Positions 1-5,941 of a DNA stretch of 18,230 nt are shown piece by piece (position 1 is the first letter of the stretch; each line of letters opens with the position of its first letter). The DNA comes from Sulfurospirillum arcachonense (GTDB lineage: Bacteria > Campylobacterota > Campylobacteria > Campylobacterales > Sulfurospirillaceae). The stretch lies in assembly GCA_015662785.1 (NCBI GenBank), contig DQTM01000255.1, positions 1 to 18,230 of the forward strand. Reading direction: 5' to 3'. Made by a program: the position numbers and the translations under genes. The notes beneath the pieces are model-generated. The model was given only the letters and a program-made list of their open reading frames with translations, was not told the DNA's origin and did not search any database.

Positions 1-1
1 A

Positions 2-28
2 GCCACCTTATTGGTGGTGTAAATTTTT
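2..28 (+). terminator. Weak terminator-like hairpin at window edge
   Basis: GCCACC (2-7) pairs with GGTGGT (13-18), including one G-T pair, around a 5-nt loop, and a run of five T follows at 24-28. It may end a gene lying left of the window. No reading frame in these bases could be assigned. Confidence 0.3.
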
Positions 29-84
29 AATGAATGTGCCTTGAGTGCAATGATAGATAATATTTTTAATTTTCTATTGCATAA

Positions 85-420
85 TTTGGGTTTATCTCAC
101 TATTTGCATTTGAAGAACTAAATGCTAATAACTTTGATGAAAAAATAAAAGGTAAAAAAGTAGTTGTCAATTTTCACCAGACATGGTGACACTCTTGCCA
201 GGCTTTAGGTAAAAGCTTACAAAAATACGATGCAAGTAAAACTGACGATATCACTATATACAAAGTTGATTTAGCAAAAGAACCCGGTTTAGGAAAAAGA
301 TTTAGAGTCATTGCTTTTCCAGCTGTTTTTTATATCTCTTATGGAGAAGTAATGGCAGTAGAATATGGTTCAAGATCAGCCAAAGAGATGGCAGATAATG
401 TAAAATACTATTTTCAGTAA
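85..420 (+). CDS. Thioredoxin-like protein, probable selenoprotein (UxxC active site)
   Basis: The frame is open from just after a TAA (82-84) to TAA 418-420, except for one TGA at 187-189. Read as selenocysteine, the product has a hydrophobic start (FGFISLFAF, export-signal-like), then VVVNFHQTW-U-HSC-QALGKSL, then KVDLAKEPGLGKRFRVIAFP with the cis-proline of the thioredoxin fold, then a beta strand and C-terminal helix. TGA takes the place of the nucleophilic first Cys of the WCxxC motif, and the second Cys (196-198) is intact. All codons after the TGA stay in frame with thioredoxin-like sequence. A SECIS-like hairpin follows directly. The likely role is periplasmic thiol-disulfide exchange. 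Oddity: no ATG, GTG or TTG lies between 85 and 187. One extra T in the TTT at 85-87 would join the frame to ATG 50-52, but that ATG has no ribosome binding site. The start given is the first sense codon, not a proven start. The alternative is a decayed gene with a nonsense mutation at the catalytic Cys. Confidence 0.7.
190..218 (+). promoter_or_regulatory. bSECIS-like hairpin downstream of in-frame TGA
   Basis: AGGCTTT (200-206) pairs with AAAGCTT (212-218), seven pairs including one G-T, leaving the loop AGGTA (207-211). The loop begins 17 nt after the TGA and has G at its second position. Known bacterial SECIS elements have a short apical loop with a G in its first two positions, about 16-37 nt after the UGA. 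The E. coli fdhF loop likewise contains AGGU. The element lies inside the coding frame, as bacterial SECIS elements do. Confidence 0.6.
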
Positions 421-422
421 TA

Positions 423-469
423 AAAAGAGGAATATTAAAACAAAAACTTATGTTTAATAGACCTCTTTT
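423..469. terminator. Bidirectional terminator between thioredoxin and toxin genes
   Basis: AAAAGAGG (423-430) pairs perfectly with CCTCTTTT (462-469). The inner arms ATTAAAAC and GTTTAAT extend the stem with one bulged base. It lies three bases after the thioredoxin stop and overlaps the last codons of the converging toxin gene, so it can serve both strands. Confidence 0.6.
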
Positions 470-713
470 CTGTGTCTTATTCTAATGATAATTATGATAA
501 GTTCACTATCTTTTATCTGAAATATAACTCTATATTGGTTTATTCTTAGTCTAAATTTGCACTATATTCTCCCTTGAGGGATTTCATATTGCCTTCTAAA
601 GCTTTTGGGTTTGTGCAAAGTATCTCTAGTTTTAATTTAATCTTTTTTTGAACCACAAAATCAAGTTTTTTAAATTCTTTGCTTGCAGTTTTCAAAAAAA
701 TAAGGTTATACAC
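454..713 (-). pseudogene. RelE/ParE-family toxin, frameshifted
   Basis: Reading from GTG 713-711 gives VYNLIFLKTASKEFKKLDF and continues to SLKGEYSANLD, then stops at 546-548. A one-base shift near 553-558 (AAATTT on +) restores FRLRINQYRVIFQIKDSEL and the ending IRIRHRKEVY, with a stop at 454-456. The YRVIF and GHRK-like RHRKEVY signatures are those of RelE-family mRNA-interferase toxins, and the restored length of about 86 residues is normal for the family. The start follows the antitoxin stop directly. As the sequence stands, the product lacks the C-terminal strand that carries the catalytic Arg/Tyr residues and should be inactive. A sequencing error in the short homopolymers cannot be excluded. 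Confidence 0.8.
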
Positions 714-940
714 TTATATACCTAACTCTTTAAAAACATCTTTTGCGGGAATTGTAGTCTCTTCACCACACTCTAACTCTTTGAGCCTTTTATCAGATAT
801 CTGCTCATCCATATAATCAAAGTACATCTCTAATGCTTTTTCTACAATATGACTTTTTTTTCATTAAGTTCTTTTGCTACACTATTTAACTCATCTATAA
901 CAAAATCTGAAACCGTAAAAGTACTTCTTATTTTTTGCAT
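714..940 (-). pseudogene. Ribbon-helix-helix antitoxin, frameshifted at an A8 run
   Basis: ATG 940-938 with ribosome binding site AAGGA. The start MQKIRSTFTVSDFVIDELN has the short strand and helix of an RHH DNA-binding domain. After LNEKK the frame hits a run of eight A (T8 at 854-861 on +) and ends at VIL. Adding one A restores SHIVEKALEMYFDYMDEQIS and a C-terminal toxin-binding tail ending FKELGI, with TAA at 714-716. The restored length is about 75 residues, usual for this class. The pairing with an adjacent RelE-type toxin and the palindromic operator upstream support the call. Either the gene is dead, or the A8 run is corrected by transcriptional slippage, or the run was miscounted. Confidence 0.75.
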
Positions 941-949
941 AAAATTCCT

Positions 950-975
950 TTCATATAATTATATGAATGATTATA
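950..975 (-). promoter_or_regulatory. Toxin-antitoxin promoter with 18-bp palindromic operator
   Basis: TTCATATAATTATATGAA (950-967) is a perfect 18-bp palindrome placed 9 bp upstream of the antitoxin start codon. TATAAT boxes on the minus strand lie at 970-975 and inside the palindrome at 958-963. RHH antitoxins typically bind such palindromes over their own promoter, so autoregulation is the likely role (inference). Confidence 0.55.
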
Positions 976-982
976 CTCTTTA

Positions 983-1807
983 TTAGCTATTTTTGTCAAT
1001 TAATCTAATCTCACGCTGAGGAAATGGTATAGTTATCTCTGCAACTTTGAGGGCTTCAAATATTCTTATATTTACATCGTATTGAGTCTTAAAAAATCTT
1101 TTAGTTGGAACCCAATAACGATAACCTATATCTACAGAACTTTCCCCAAACTTTTCTACACCTATGATAGCCTCTTGTTCCGCTGAGATTTCTTTACATG
1201 TAGAGATAACTTCTCTTATGGTATCTATCGCCTTTTGTACATCACTGTCATATGCAACACCAACACTACCTTCAACTATACGGTTCACAAAAGAGTTTAC
1301 TAAAACATCACCTATCATGTACTTATTTGGTACTGTTATCTGCTCTTTGTCTTCATTGACTAAGACTGTATAGGCTAATTTTATCTCTTCAACTTCACCA
1401 TAAATATCGTGTATGGTTATAGTATCACCTATCTTAAAAGGTTTTGTAGCAACTAAAACAACTCCTGCTGCAATGTTTGAAACACTACCCTGAATAGCTA
1501 AACCAGCAGTTAAGGATATAGCACCAATAGCTGCTATAAAAGGTCCTATAGAGATACCAAGTTTTCCAAGAGCCAAAATCCCCATCATGACGACAATAAG
1601 GAAACGAACAAAATGAGCAATGAAATCACCCAGTGTTTCATCTATCCTGCCTTTTAACAAGTTTACTACTAATTTATAAATATATTTTGAAGCAATAACA
1701 CCAATAGTAAAGATTATAATAGCGCCCAAAATCTGAAAACTATAGTTTGTAATAAACTCTATCACAACATCATAAAACTTGCTTACATTTTGTAACTCTT
1801 CTTCCAT
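983..1807 (-). CDS. mscS: Small-conductance mechanosensitive channel, MscS family
   Basis: A 274-residue inner-membrane channel that opens under membrane tension to release solutes during hypo-osmotic shock. It has the classic short MscS layout: TM1 at about 22-46, TM2 at about 63-84, and the glycine/alanine-rich pore helix TM3 at about 88-122 (IAAIGAISLTAGLAIQGSVSNIAAG). The beta domain begins KPFKIGDTI and a mixed C-terminal domain ends near residue 270. E. coli MscS is 286 residues, so this protein looks full length. ATG 1807 is preceded by AGGAGA. It is transcribed alone, divergently from the desaturase gene, and runs towards the toxin-antitoxin remnant. No N-terminal extension or extra sensory domain is seen. 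Confidence 0.93.
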   Translation of the reverse strand: MEEELQNVSKFYDVVIEFITNYSFQILGAIIIFTIGVIASKYIYKLVVNLLKGRIDETLGDFIAHFVRFLIVVMMGILALGKLGISIGPFIAAIGAISLTAGLAIQGSVSNIAAGVVLVATKPFKIGDTITIHDIYGEVEEIKLAYTVLVNEDKEQITVPNKYMIGDVLVNSFVNRIVEGSVGVAYDSDVQKAIDTIREVISTCKEISAEQEAIIGVEKFGESSVDIGYRYWVPTKRFFKTQYDVNIRIFEALKVAEITIPFPQREIRLIDKNS

Positions 1808-1865
1808 AAATTATCTCCTAAAATTAATTATGACGTTATTTTAGCATTTTTTTAGAAGCAATAGT

Positions 1866-1871
1866 TATAAT
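1866..1871 (+). promoter_or_regulatory. -10 box for desaturase gene
   Basis: TATAAT lies 30 bp upstream of the GTG start in the 94-bp divergent intergenic region. No convincing -35 hexamer is seen 16-18 bp upstream, which is common for housekeeping promoters in Campylobacterota. Confidence 0.45.
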
Positions 1872-1901
1872 GAAATGATAATTTAATAACAGGAGAAGAT
1901 A

Positions 1902-2867
1902 GTGTCAACAAAAACTCAATACCCAGATGTATTTGATGAACTAAAAAAACAAGTTAAAGATGCAGGATTACTCAAACGTGTTCCTATTCGTGGTTCTGTT
2001 GAAATGATAGCTATATTGGTTTCGTTTGTTGTGGTTTATAGTACTATTACCTTATGGAACCCTGTTTTATTGGGTCTTTTTATGACTGTTTTGTTTACTC
2101 GTGCAGTATTTGTCTCTCATGATATTTTGCATACTCAATACTTTAAAAACAAATCACTCTCCATGAAACTTAGTTACCCTTTTTCAGCTATTATTTTAAG
2201 TAACTCCTCTTCTTGGTGGGATTTTAAACATAACGTCAACCACCACACATGGTGTAATGTCCCTCAAAAAGATGAAGATATACTAGCTTTAGATGGAGCA
2301 TTTACACCAAATCACAAAGGCAACAATGCTTTTTATCGCTCTTTTAAATACTTAATTTTTTGGGGTTCTATGTTTTTTATGTATCCTGCTTTCATAGTAC
2401 AATCATATAACTTTGCTATAAAGAAAAAAAACTATGGAGAAGTAGTTTTGATGCTTATGCATTGGCCTATTCTTTGGGGATTTGTTTTTTACTCTTTACC
2501 TTTTTGGGATGCAGTTATAACATTTAGTATACTCTATACTGTGCTTTCTGCTTGGTTAGCATTTGGCTTTATAACTAACCATCTTGGGTGTGAAGTATTT
2601 GATTATGAAGAGGGTAAAAATATGTCTTGGTTAGAACTACAAATGCGTACAAGTCGTTCACTAAAAGGTGGAGCATTTGTTCACTGGCTTTATGGTGGAC
2701 TAAATACTCAAATCGAACATCATCTTTTCCCAAAAGCGCCAAGATTTAACCTGTTAAAAGTACAAAAAATGACTCGTGAATTTGCAAAAAAACACAATCT
2801 AAAGTACTTTGAATCAACACCAATTCAAGCTTATGTTCAAATCAATAAAGTCTTAGGAAAATATTAA
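1902..2867 (+). CDS. Fatty acid desaturase (membrane di-iron, three His boxes)
   Basis: A 321-residue integral membrane desaturase that probably introduces a double bond into membrane acyl chains. The three histidine clusters that bind the di-iron centre are HDILH (73-77), HNVNHH (110-115) and QIEHH (270-274). The Gln in the third box is typical of front-end or acyl-lipid desaturases. Hydrophobic segments at about 35-70 and 90-100, and at about 150-172 and 183-225, flank the boxes. There is no fused cytochrome b5 domain, so electrons must come from a separate ferredoxin or similar donor. The GTG start at 1902 is supported by AGGAG 6 nt upstream. Acyl position and head-group specificity cannot be read from sequence. 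Desaturation points to oxygen use and to control of membrane fluidity. Confidence 0.9.
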   Translation: MSTKTQYPDVFDELKKQVKDAGLLKRVPIRGSVEMIAILVSFVVVYSTITLWNPVLLGLFMTVLFTRAVFVSHDILHTQYFKNKSLSMKLSYPFSAIILSNSSSWWDFKHNVNHHTWCNVPQKDEDILALDGAFTPNHKGNNAFYRSFKYLIFWGSMFFMYPAFIVQSYNFAIKKKNYGEVVLMLMHWPILWGFVFYSLPFWDAVITFSILYTVLSAWLAFGFITNHLGCEVFDYEEGKNMSWLELQMRTSRSLKGGAFVHWLYGGLNTQIEHHLFPKAPRFNLLKVQKMTREFAKKHNLKYFESTPIQAYVQINKVLGKY

Positions 2868-2877
2868 ATCAATAGAA

Positions 2878-2899
2878 GAAAGCTGCTAAAGCAGCTTTC
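2878..2899. terminator. Bidirectional terminator, desaturase / moeA
   Basis: A perfect 9-bp stem, GAAAGCTGC (2878-2886) with GCAGCTTTC (2891-2899), has a TAAA loop. It lies 10 bp after the desaturase stop and contains the moeA stop codon (2886-2888). The minus-strand sequence after it is T-rich. Confidence 0.65.
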
Positions 2900-4106
2900 C
2901 CATAGGAAGAACTCTTACGCTCTCCCCTTTTTTTATAAATTCTGTTTTTTGTTCTACTCTTAAAAGTGCGCTACCATCAAGCATATTGGTTAGTATCGCA
3001 CTGCTTCCTTTTTTCTTTCCATCAAGATTTACATAAAACTGTCCATTTTTGAGAAACAAATTACATGCTGTGAACTCTGTAAAAGGTGAACGCTTAGCAT
3101 AATCCTCTTCCATAATGGCATCTACATACTGTGCCTCACAATTCAGTCCAGACATAGCACGAATCAATGGCAAAATATATATATAAGCCATCACAGCGGC
3201 ACTATAAGGAAAACCAGGAAGAGCCACAATGTACTTAGTATCTAACTTCACTACTCTTATGTGACGACCAGGTTTAACTGAAGCTCTGTCAACCACATAT
3301 TCAGGATTCATACCTTTGATGATCTCTTTTACAAAATCATAATCTCCAACACTAACACCACCAGTCGTTATGACTATATCGTTATCTTTAAGCGCATCTA
3401 CTATCTTTGTCTTGATAAGCTCTTTGTCATCTTGAATTATACCCACTCGAGTTACGTCTGCACCATTTGATTTCATGATAGCTTCAAGTGTTACATGGTT
3501 TGAACTTCTTATTTGAGCTAGGCTTGTTCTCGTTTCACCAAGATCTAGTATCTCACTTCCTGTTGCGATGACTGCAATTCTAGGTTTTCCAAAAACGGGT
3601 ACTTGCACAAAGCCAAGCTCAGCCATAAGTCCAATCTGTGCAAAACCTATAGTTATACCTTTTTTAATTAAAATTTCATCTTCAACATAATTTTCCCCAA
3701 CAGGACGAACTGCAAAACCAAGTGGAACTGGAGTTATGATTTTAACCTCATCACCATTTACTTCAACATTTTCAATAGGAATCAAAGTATCGCTTCCATC
3801 ACTCATAAGTGAACCTGTGAAAGTTTTAATACAACTTCCCTCTTCTACTTTTTCACTTATATCAGTTCCAGCTGGAACACGTGAGCTAAGTTTTAGTATG
3901 CCTTTCTCTTGGTCTGCAAATTTGATAGCATAACCGTCCATTGAAGAGGTTACATGTAGAGGTGAATTCTCTTTGGCAACAACATCTATAGCCAGAACTC
4001 TGTCAATTGTATCTGTTAAAAAGACATTCTCTACTGGTTTAGTCACACCCTCCATTGAACTTATCAAATCTTTTATAGTTTCATCAAAATCTTTAAATTT
4101 ACTCAT
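2886..4106 (-). CDS. moeA: Molybdopterin molybdenumtransferase
   Basis: A 406-residue cytoplasmic enzyme that inserts molybdenum into adenylylated molybdopterin, the last common step of molybdenum cofactor synthesis. Visible motifs are SSMDGYA (54-60), the MogA-like domain III with ATGSEIL (181-187), ITTGGVSVGDYD (246-257) and LPGFPYSA (296-303). The C-terminal beta-barrel domain IV reaches about residue 406, so the length is normal. The ATG overlaps the moaE stop as ATGA, which implies translational coupling. It is the last gene of the ltaA-moaD-moaE-moeA operon. The cofactor would serve enzymes such as formate dehydrogenase or periplasmic nitrate reductase, none of which is in the window. 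Confidence 0.94.
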   Translation of the reverse strand: MSKFKDFDETIKDLISSMEGVTKPVENVFLTDTIDRVLAIDVVAKENSPLHVTSSMDGYAIKFADQEKGILKLSSRVPAGTDISEKVEEGSCIKTFTGSLMSDGSDTLIPIENVEVNGDEVKIITPVPLGFAVRPVGENYVEDEILIKKGITIGFAQIGLMAELGFVQVPVFGKPRIAVIATGSEILDLGETRTSLAQIRSSNHVTLEAIMKSNGADVTRVGIIQDDKELIKTKIVDALKDNDIVITTGGVSVGDYDFVKEIIKGMNPEYVVDRASVKPGRHIRVVKLDTKYIVALPGFPYSAAVMAYIYILPLIRAMSGLNCEAQYVDAIMEEDYAKRSPFTEFTACNLFLKNGQFYVNLDGKKKGSSAILTNMLDGSALLRVEQKTEFIKKGESVRVLPMGKLL

Positions 4107-4543
4107 TTCAATAATCCTGCACCTTTTAAAGCAGTACTTCTACTTTTAGCATATACTCTTTTACCGTCTATTATGTCATACTTCCAAATCGGAGCTGAAG
4201 CTTTAAAATCTTCTACAAAATCATTGATAAATTTCAAAGCCACTTTTCTTTGTGGACTTACAACTGCTGAAATGTATGAGCTAGTATGATTTGGAACATC
4301 ACCACGAGAGTGAGCCATAAGCAGGTATGCTCCCTGCTCTTTTGCTTTTTCTTGCCAAGCTTCAAACCAACTTTCTAGTATTGGTTCATATATGTCAAAA
4401 CTAAGTCCACTTATACCGTCTTCATCTCTTACAATCCCAATAAACGGTATGTATGCTCCATAGTTTTTATCTCTCATCTCGTTGAACCAGCGATTTGAGA
4501 TTTCCTCTACATGTAAAGGTCCATCATGCAACTCTAATGCCAT
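4103..4543 (-). CDS. moaE: Molybdopterin synthase catalytic subunit
   Basis: The large subunit of molybdopterin synthase, which converts precursor Z (cPMP) to molybdopterin with sulfur delivered by MoaD. Conserved MoaE features are YIPFIGIVRDEDG near residue 30, AHSRGDVPNHTSSYISAVVS (about 86-105), PQRKVAL and the active-site stretch KASAPIWKYDIIDG near the C-terminus. I start it at ATG 4543 (146 residues), because GGAGG lies 6 nt upstream. A longer frame from TTG 4558 adds five residues but has no ribosome binding site. The Shine-Dalgarno is made by the GGA GGC codons of the MoaD C-terminal Gly-Gly, so the two subunit genes are physically coupled. Confidence 0.93.
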   Translation of the reverse strand: MALELHDGPLHVEEISNRWFNEMRDKNYGAYIPFIGIVRDEDGISGLSFDIYEPILESWFEAWQEKAKEQGAYLLMAHSRGDVPNHTSSYISAVVSPQRKVALKFINDFVEDFKASAPIWKYDIIDGKRVYAKSRSTALKGAGLLK

Positions 4544-4545
4544 TT

Positions 4546-4767
4546 TCAGCCTCCACAAACTGGAGGTAAAAGTGAAACTTTATCACCAGCTTCAATCGAA
4601 GTATCTAATGAACAAACCAAGCTATCATTTACTGCTACTGCACAAATCTCTAACCACTCTTGGAGTTCTGTATCGTCTTTGAACATCTCTTTTAAATCAT
4701 TTAAACTTTTTATATCTACTTCTATTGTTTCTCTATTTAGAGGTCCTAAAAATTCTATTTTTGCCAT
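4546..4767 (-). CDS. moaD: Molybdopterin synthase sulfur carrier subunit
   Basis: A 73-residue ubiquitin-fold protein ending in PPVCGG. The C-terminal Gly-Gly is adenylylated and converted to a thiocarboxylate that supplies the dithiolene sulfurs to MoaE. The N-terminal strand MAKIEFLGPL and the AVNDSLV and GDKVSLLPP segments match the family. The ATG shares a base with the threonine aldolase stop (TAATG), and the stop lies 2 bp before the moaE ATG. A cysteine just before the Gly-Gly is a small oddity. Confidence 0.92.
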   Translation of the reverse strand: MAKIEFLGPLNRETIEVDIKSLNDLKEMFKDDTELQEWLEICAVAVNDSLVCSLDTSIEAGDKVSLLPPVCGG

Positions 4768-5786
4768 TATGCTATCTCCTTAATATCTTTTATGAGCTCA
4801 TCTACTCTCTTCTTGGTCGAATCCCAAGAGAAAACAAATCTATTTGAGCCACCTATGAAAGCGTGGAAAATCCACCCTCTTTTTTTAAGCTCTACTTCCA
4901 TGTGAGCACTTACTTTTATAAAAACTTCATTTGCATCAACAGGGAACATTAAATGAACTCCATCTATATTCTCAACTGCCTGCGAAAAGTATGTTGCCAT
5001 ATCATTTGCATTTTTTGCATTTTTTAGCCAAACATCTTTTTCTAAAAGTCCTAACCACTGAGCTGAAATAAACCTCATCTTAGAAGCTAGCTGTCCTGCT
5101 TGTTTTACTCTATATTCAAAATCTTCAGCTAAAGATTTATTGAAAAAAACTACTGCTTCACCAAAAGCCATACCGTTTTTAGTCCCACCAAAACTAAGAA
5201 CATCCACACCAACCTTCCATGTCATCTCTGCGGGTGTACAATCTAAACTCACAAGAGCATTTGCAAATCTTGCCCCATCCATGTGTATTTTGAGATTGAA
5301 CTTATCTGCTACTTTTTTTATAGCTTTTATCTCTTTTATAGAGTAAGTAACACCTACTTCATTTGACTGAGTTATGCTGATGACTTTTGGTTTAGGATAG
5401 TGAATATCTGTTCTTTTAGTCGCTAACTCTTCTATGTTAGTAGGATTTAACTTTCCATTTTCACCACTTGCTAAAAGTAGTTTTGAGCCGTTTGATGCGA
5501 ACTCTGGTGCTCCACACTCATCTGTCTCTATGTGAGCAACTTCATGACAAATCACACTATGATATGATTGGCATAGAGATGCCAAACTAAGTGAGTTTGC
5601 CGCTGTGCCATTAAACACAAAAAAGACTTCACAATCACACTCAAAAATCTCTCTAATTTTTTGTGAGATTTTCTCAGTATACTCATCATTACCATATGCT
5701 AGAGCTGAGCCTGCATTTGATTCTATGATAGCATTTAAAACTTCTGGACAAATACCGGAGTAGTTGTCACTTCCAAACTGTTGCAT
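4767..5786 (-). CDS. ltaE: Low-specificity threonine aldolase / aromatic amino acid beta-eliminating lyase family
   Basis: A 339-residue PLP enzyme of fold type I that probably cleaves L-threonine or allo-threonine to glycine and acetaldehyde. It has FNGTAANSLSL (58-68), CHEVAHIETDE (80-90) with the His that stacks on PLP, the PLP-binding Asp in HMDGAR (D170) and the Schiff-base Lys in SFGGTKNG (K203). ATG 5786 is chosen because AGGAGA precedes it. An in-frame upstream ATG at 5918 would add 44 residues read straight from the promoter and leader, and has no ribosome binding site. It is the first gene of an operon whose remaining genes make molybdopterin, an unusual pairing. Its leader carries alternative hairpins. 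Serine or other beta-hydroxy amino acids could also be substrates. Confidence 0.88.
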   Translation of the reverse strand: MQQFGSDNYSGICPEVLNAIIESNAGSALAYGNDEYTEKISQKIREIFECDCEVFFVFNGTAANSLSLASLCQSYHSVICHEVAHIETDECGAPEFASNGSKLLLASGENGKLNPTNIEELATKRTDIHYPKPKVISITQSNEVGVTYSIKEIKAIKKVADKFNLKIHMDGARFANALVSLDCTPAEMTWKVGVDVLSFGGTKNGMAFGEAVVFFNKSLAEDFEYRVKQAGQLASKMRFISAQWLGLLEKDVWLKNAKNANDMATYFSQAVENIDGVHLMFPVDANEVFIKVSAHMEVELKKRGWIFHAFIGGSNRFVFSWDSTKKRVDELIKDIKEIA

Positions 5787-5794
5787 ATTATTAA

Positions 5795-5860
5795 CTCTCC
5801 TTTTCAAGGAGCAAAGCCCCTTAAAAATTTCTCTCACTAAAGCTACAGCTATGCTGAGAG
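5795..5860 (-). promoter_or_regulatory. ltaE-moa operon leader with alternative hairpins over the ribosome binding site
   Basis: In the minus-strand RNA, CTCTCA (5860-5855) can pair with TGAGAG (5836-5831). AAGGGGC (5822-5816) can pair with GCTCCTT (5812-5806) around a TTT loop. The same CTCCTT arm (5811-5806) can instead pair with AAGGAG (5802-5797), the Shine-Dalgarno of the operon, leaving only a GAA loop. The two hairpins exclude each other, so the leader could switch translation on or off. The ligand or trigger is unknown, and no known riboswitch class was recognised. Confidence 0.4.
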
Positions 5861-5885
5861 TTTTTATTTTATTTTTATTGTAGCG

Positions 5886-5891
5886 ATTATA
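5886..5891 (-). promoter_or_regulatory. -10 box for ltaE-moaD-moaE-moeA operon
   Basis: TATAAT on the minus strand, about 100 bp upstream of the chosen ltaE start, would give a leader of roughly 90 nt. No good -35 box is seen. Confidence 0.5.
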
Positions 5892-5913
5892 CCAAAATAG
5901 TATAACTATATGA

Positions 5914-5919
5914 TACAAT
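5914..5919 (+). promoter_or_regulatory. Possible -10 box for mqnA
   Basis: TACAAT (within GATACAAT) lies 22 bp before the mqnA ATG and divergent from the ltaE promoter. The -35 region is poor. A TATAAC at 5901-5906 is an alternative. Confidence 0.35.
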
Positions 5920-5941
5920 TACATCAAAAAAAAGAGTGTGT

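Noticed and set aside
50..121. Small + strand ORF from ATG 50 (MIDNIF...)
   Set aside because: No ribosome binding site, 23 codons and no recognisable features. Only useful as a possible displaced start for the thioredoxin gene.
5795..5880. Known Moco riboswitch in the leader of the moa operon
   Set aside because: The leader is too short and lacks the multi-stem layout I know for that class. It is described only as alternative hairpins.
5787..5918. 44-residue N-terminal extension of threonine aldolase
   Set aside because: The extension is the in-frame leader, starting upstream of the TATAAT box without a ribosome binding site. ATG 5786 has AGGAGA and fits the family N-terminus.
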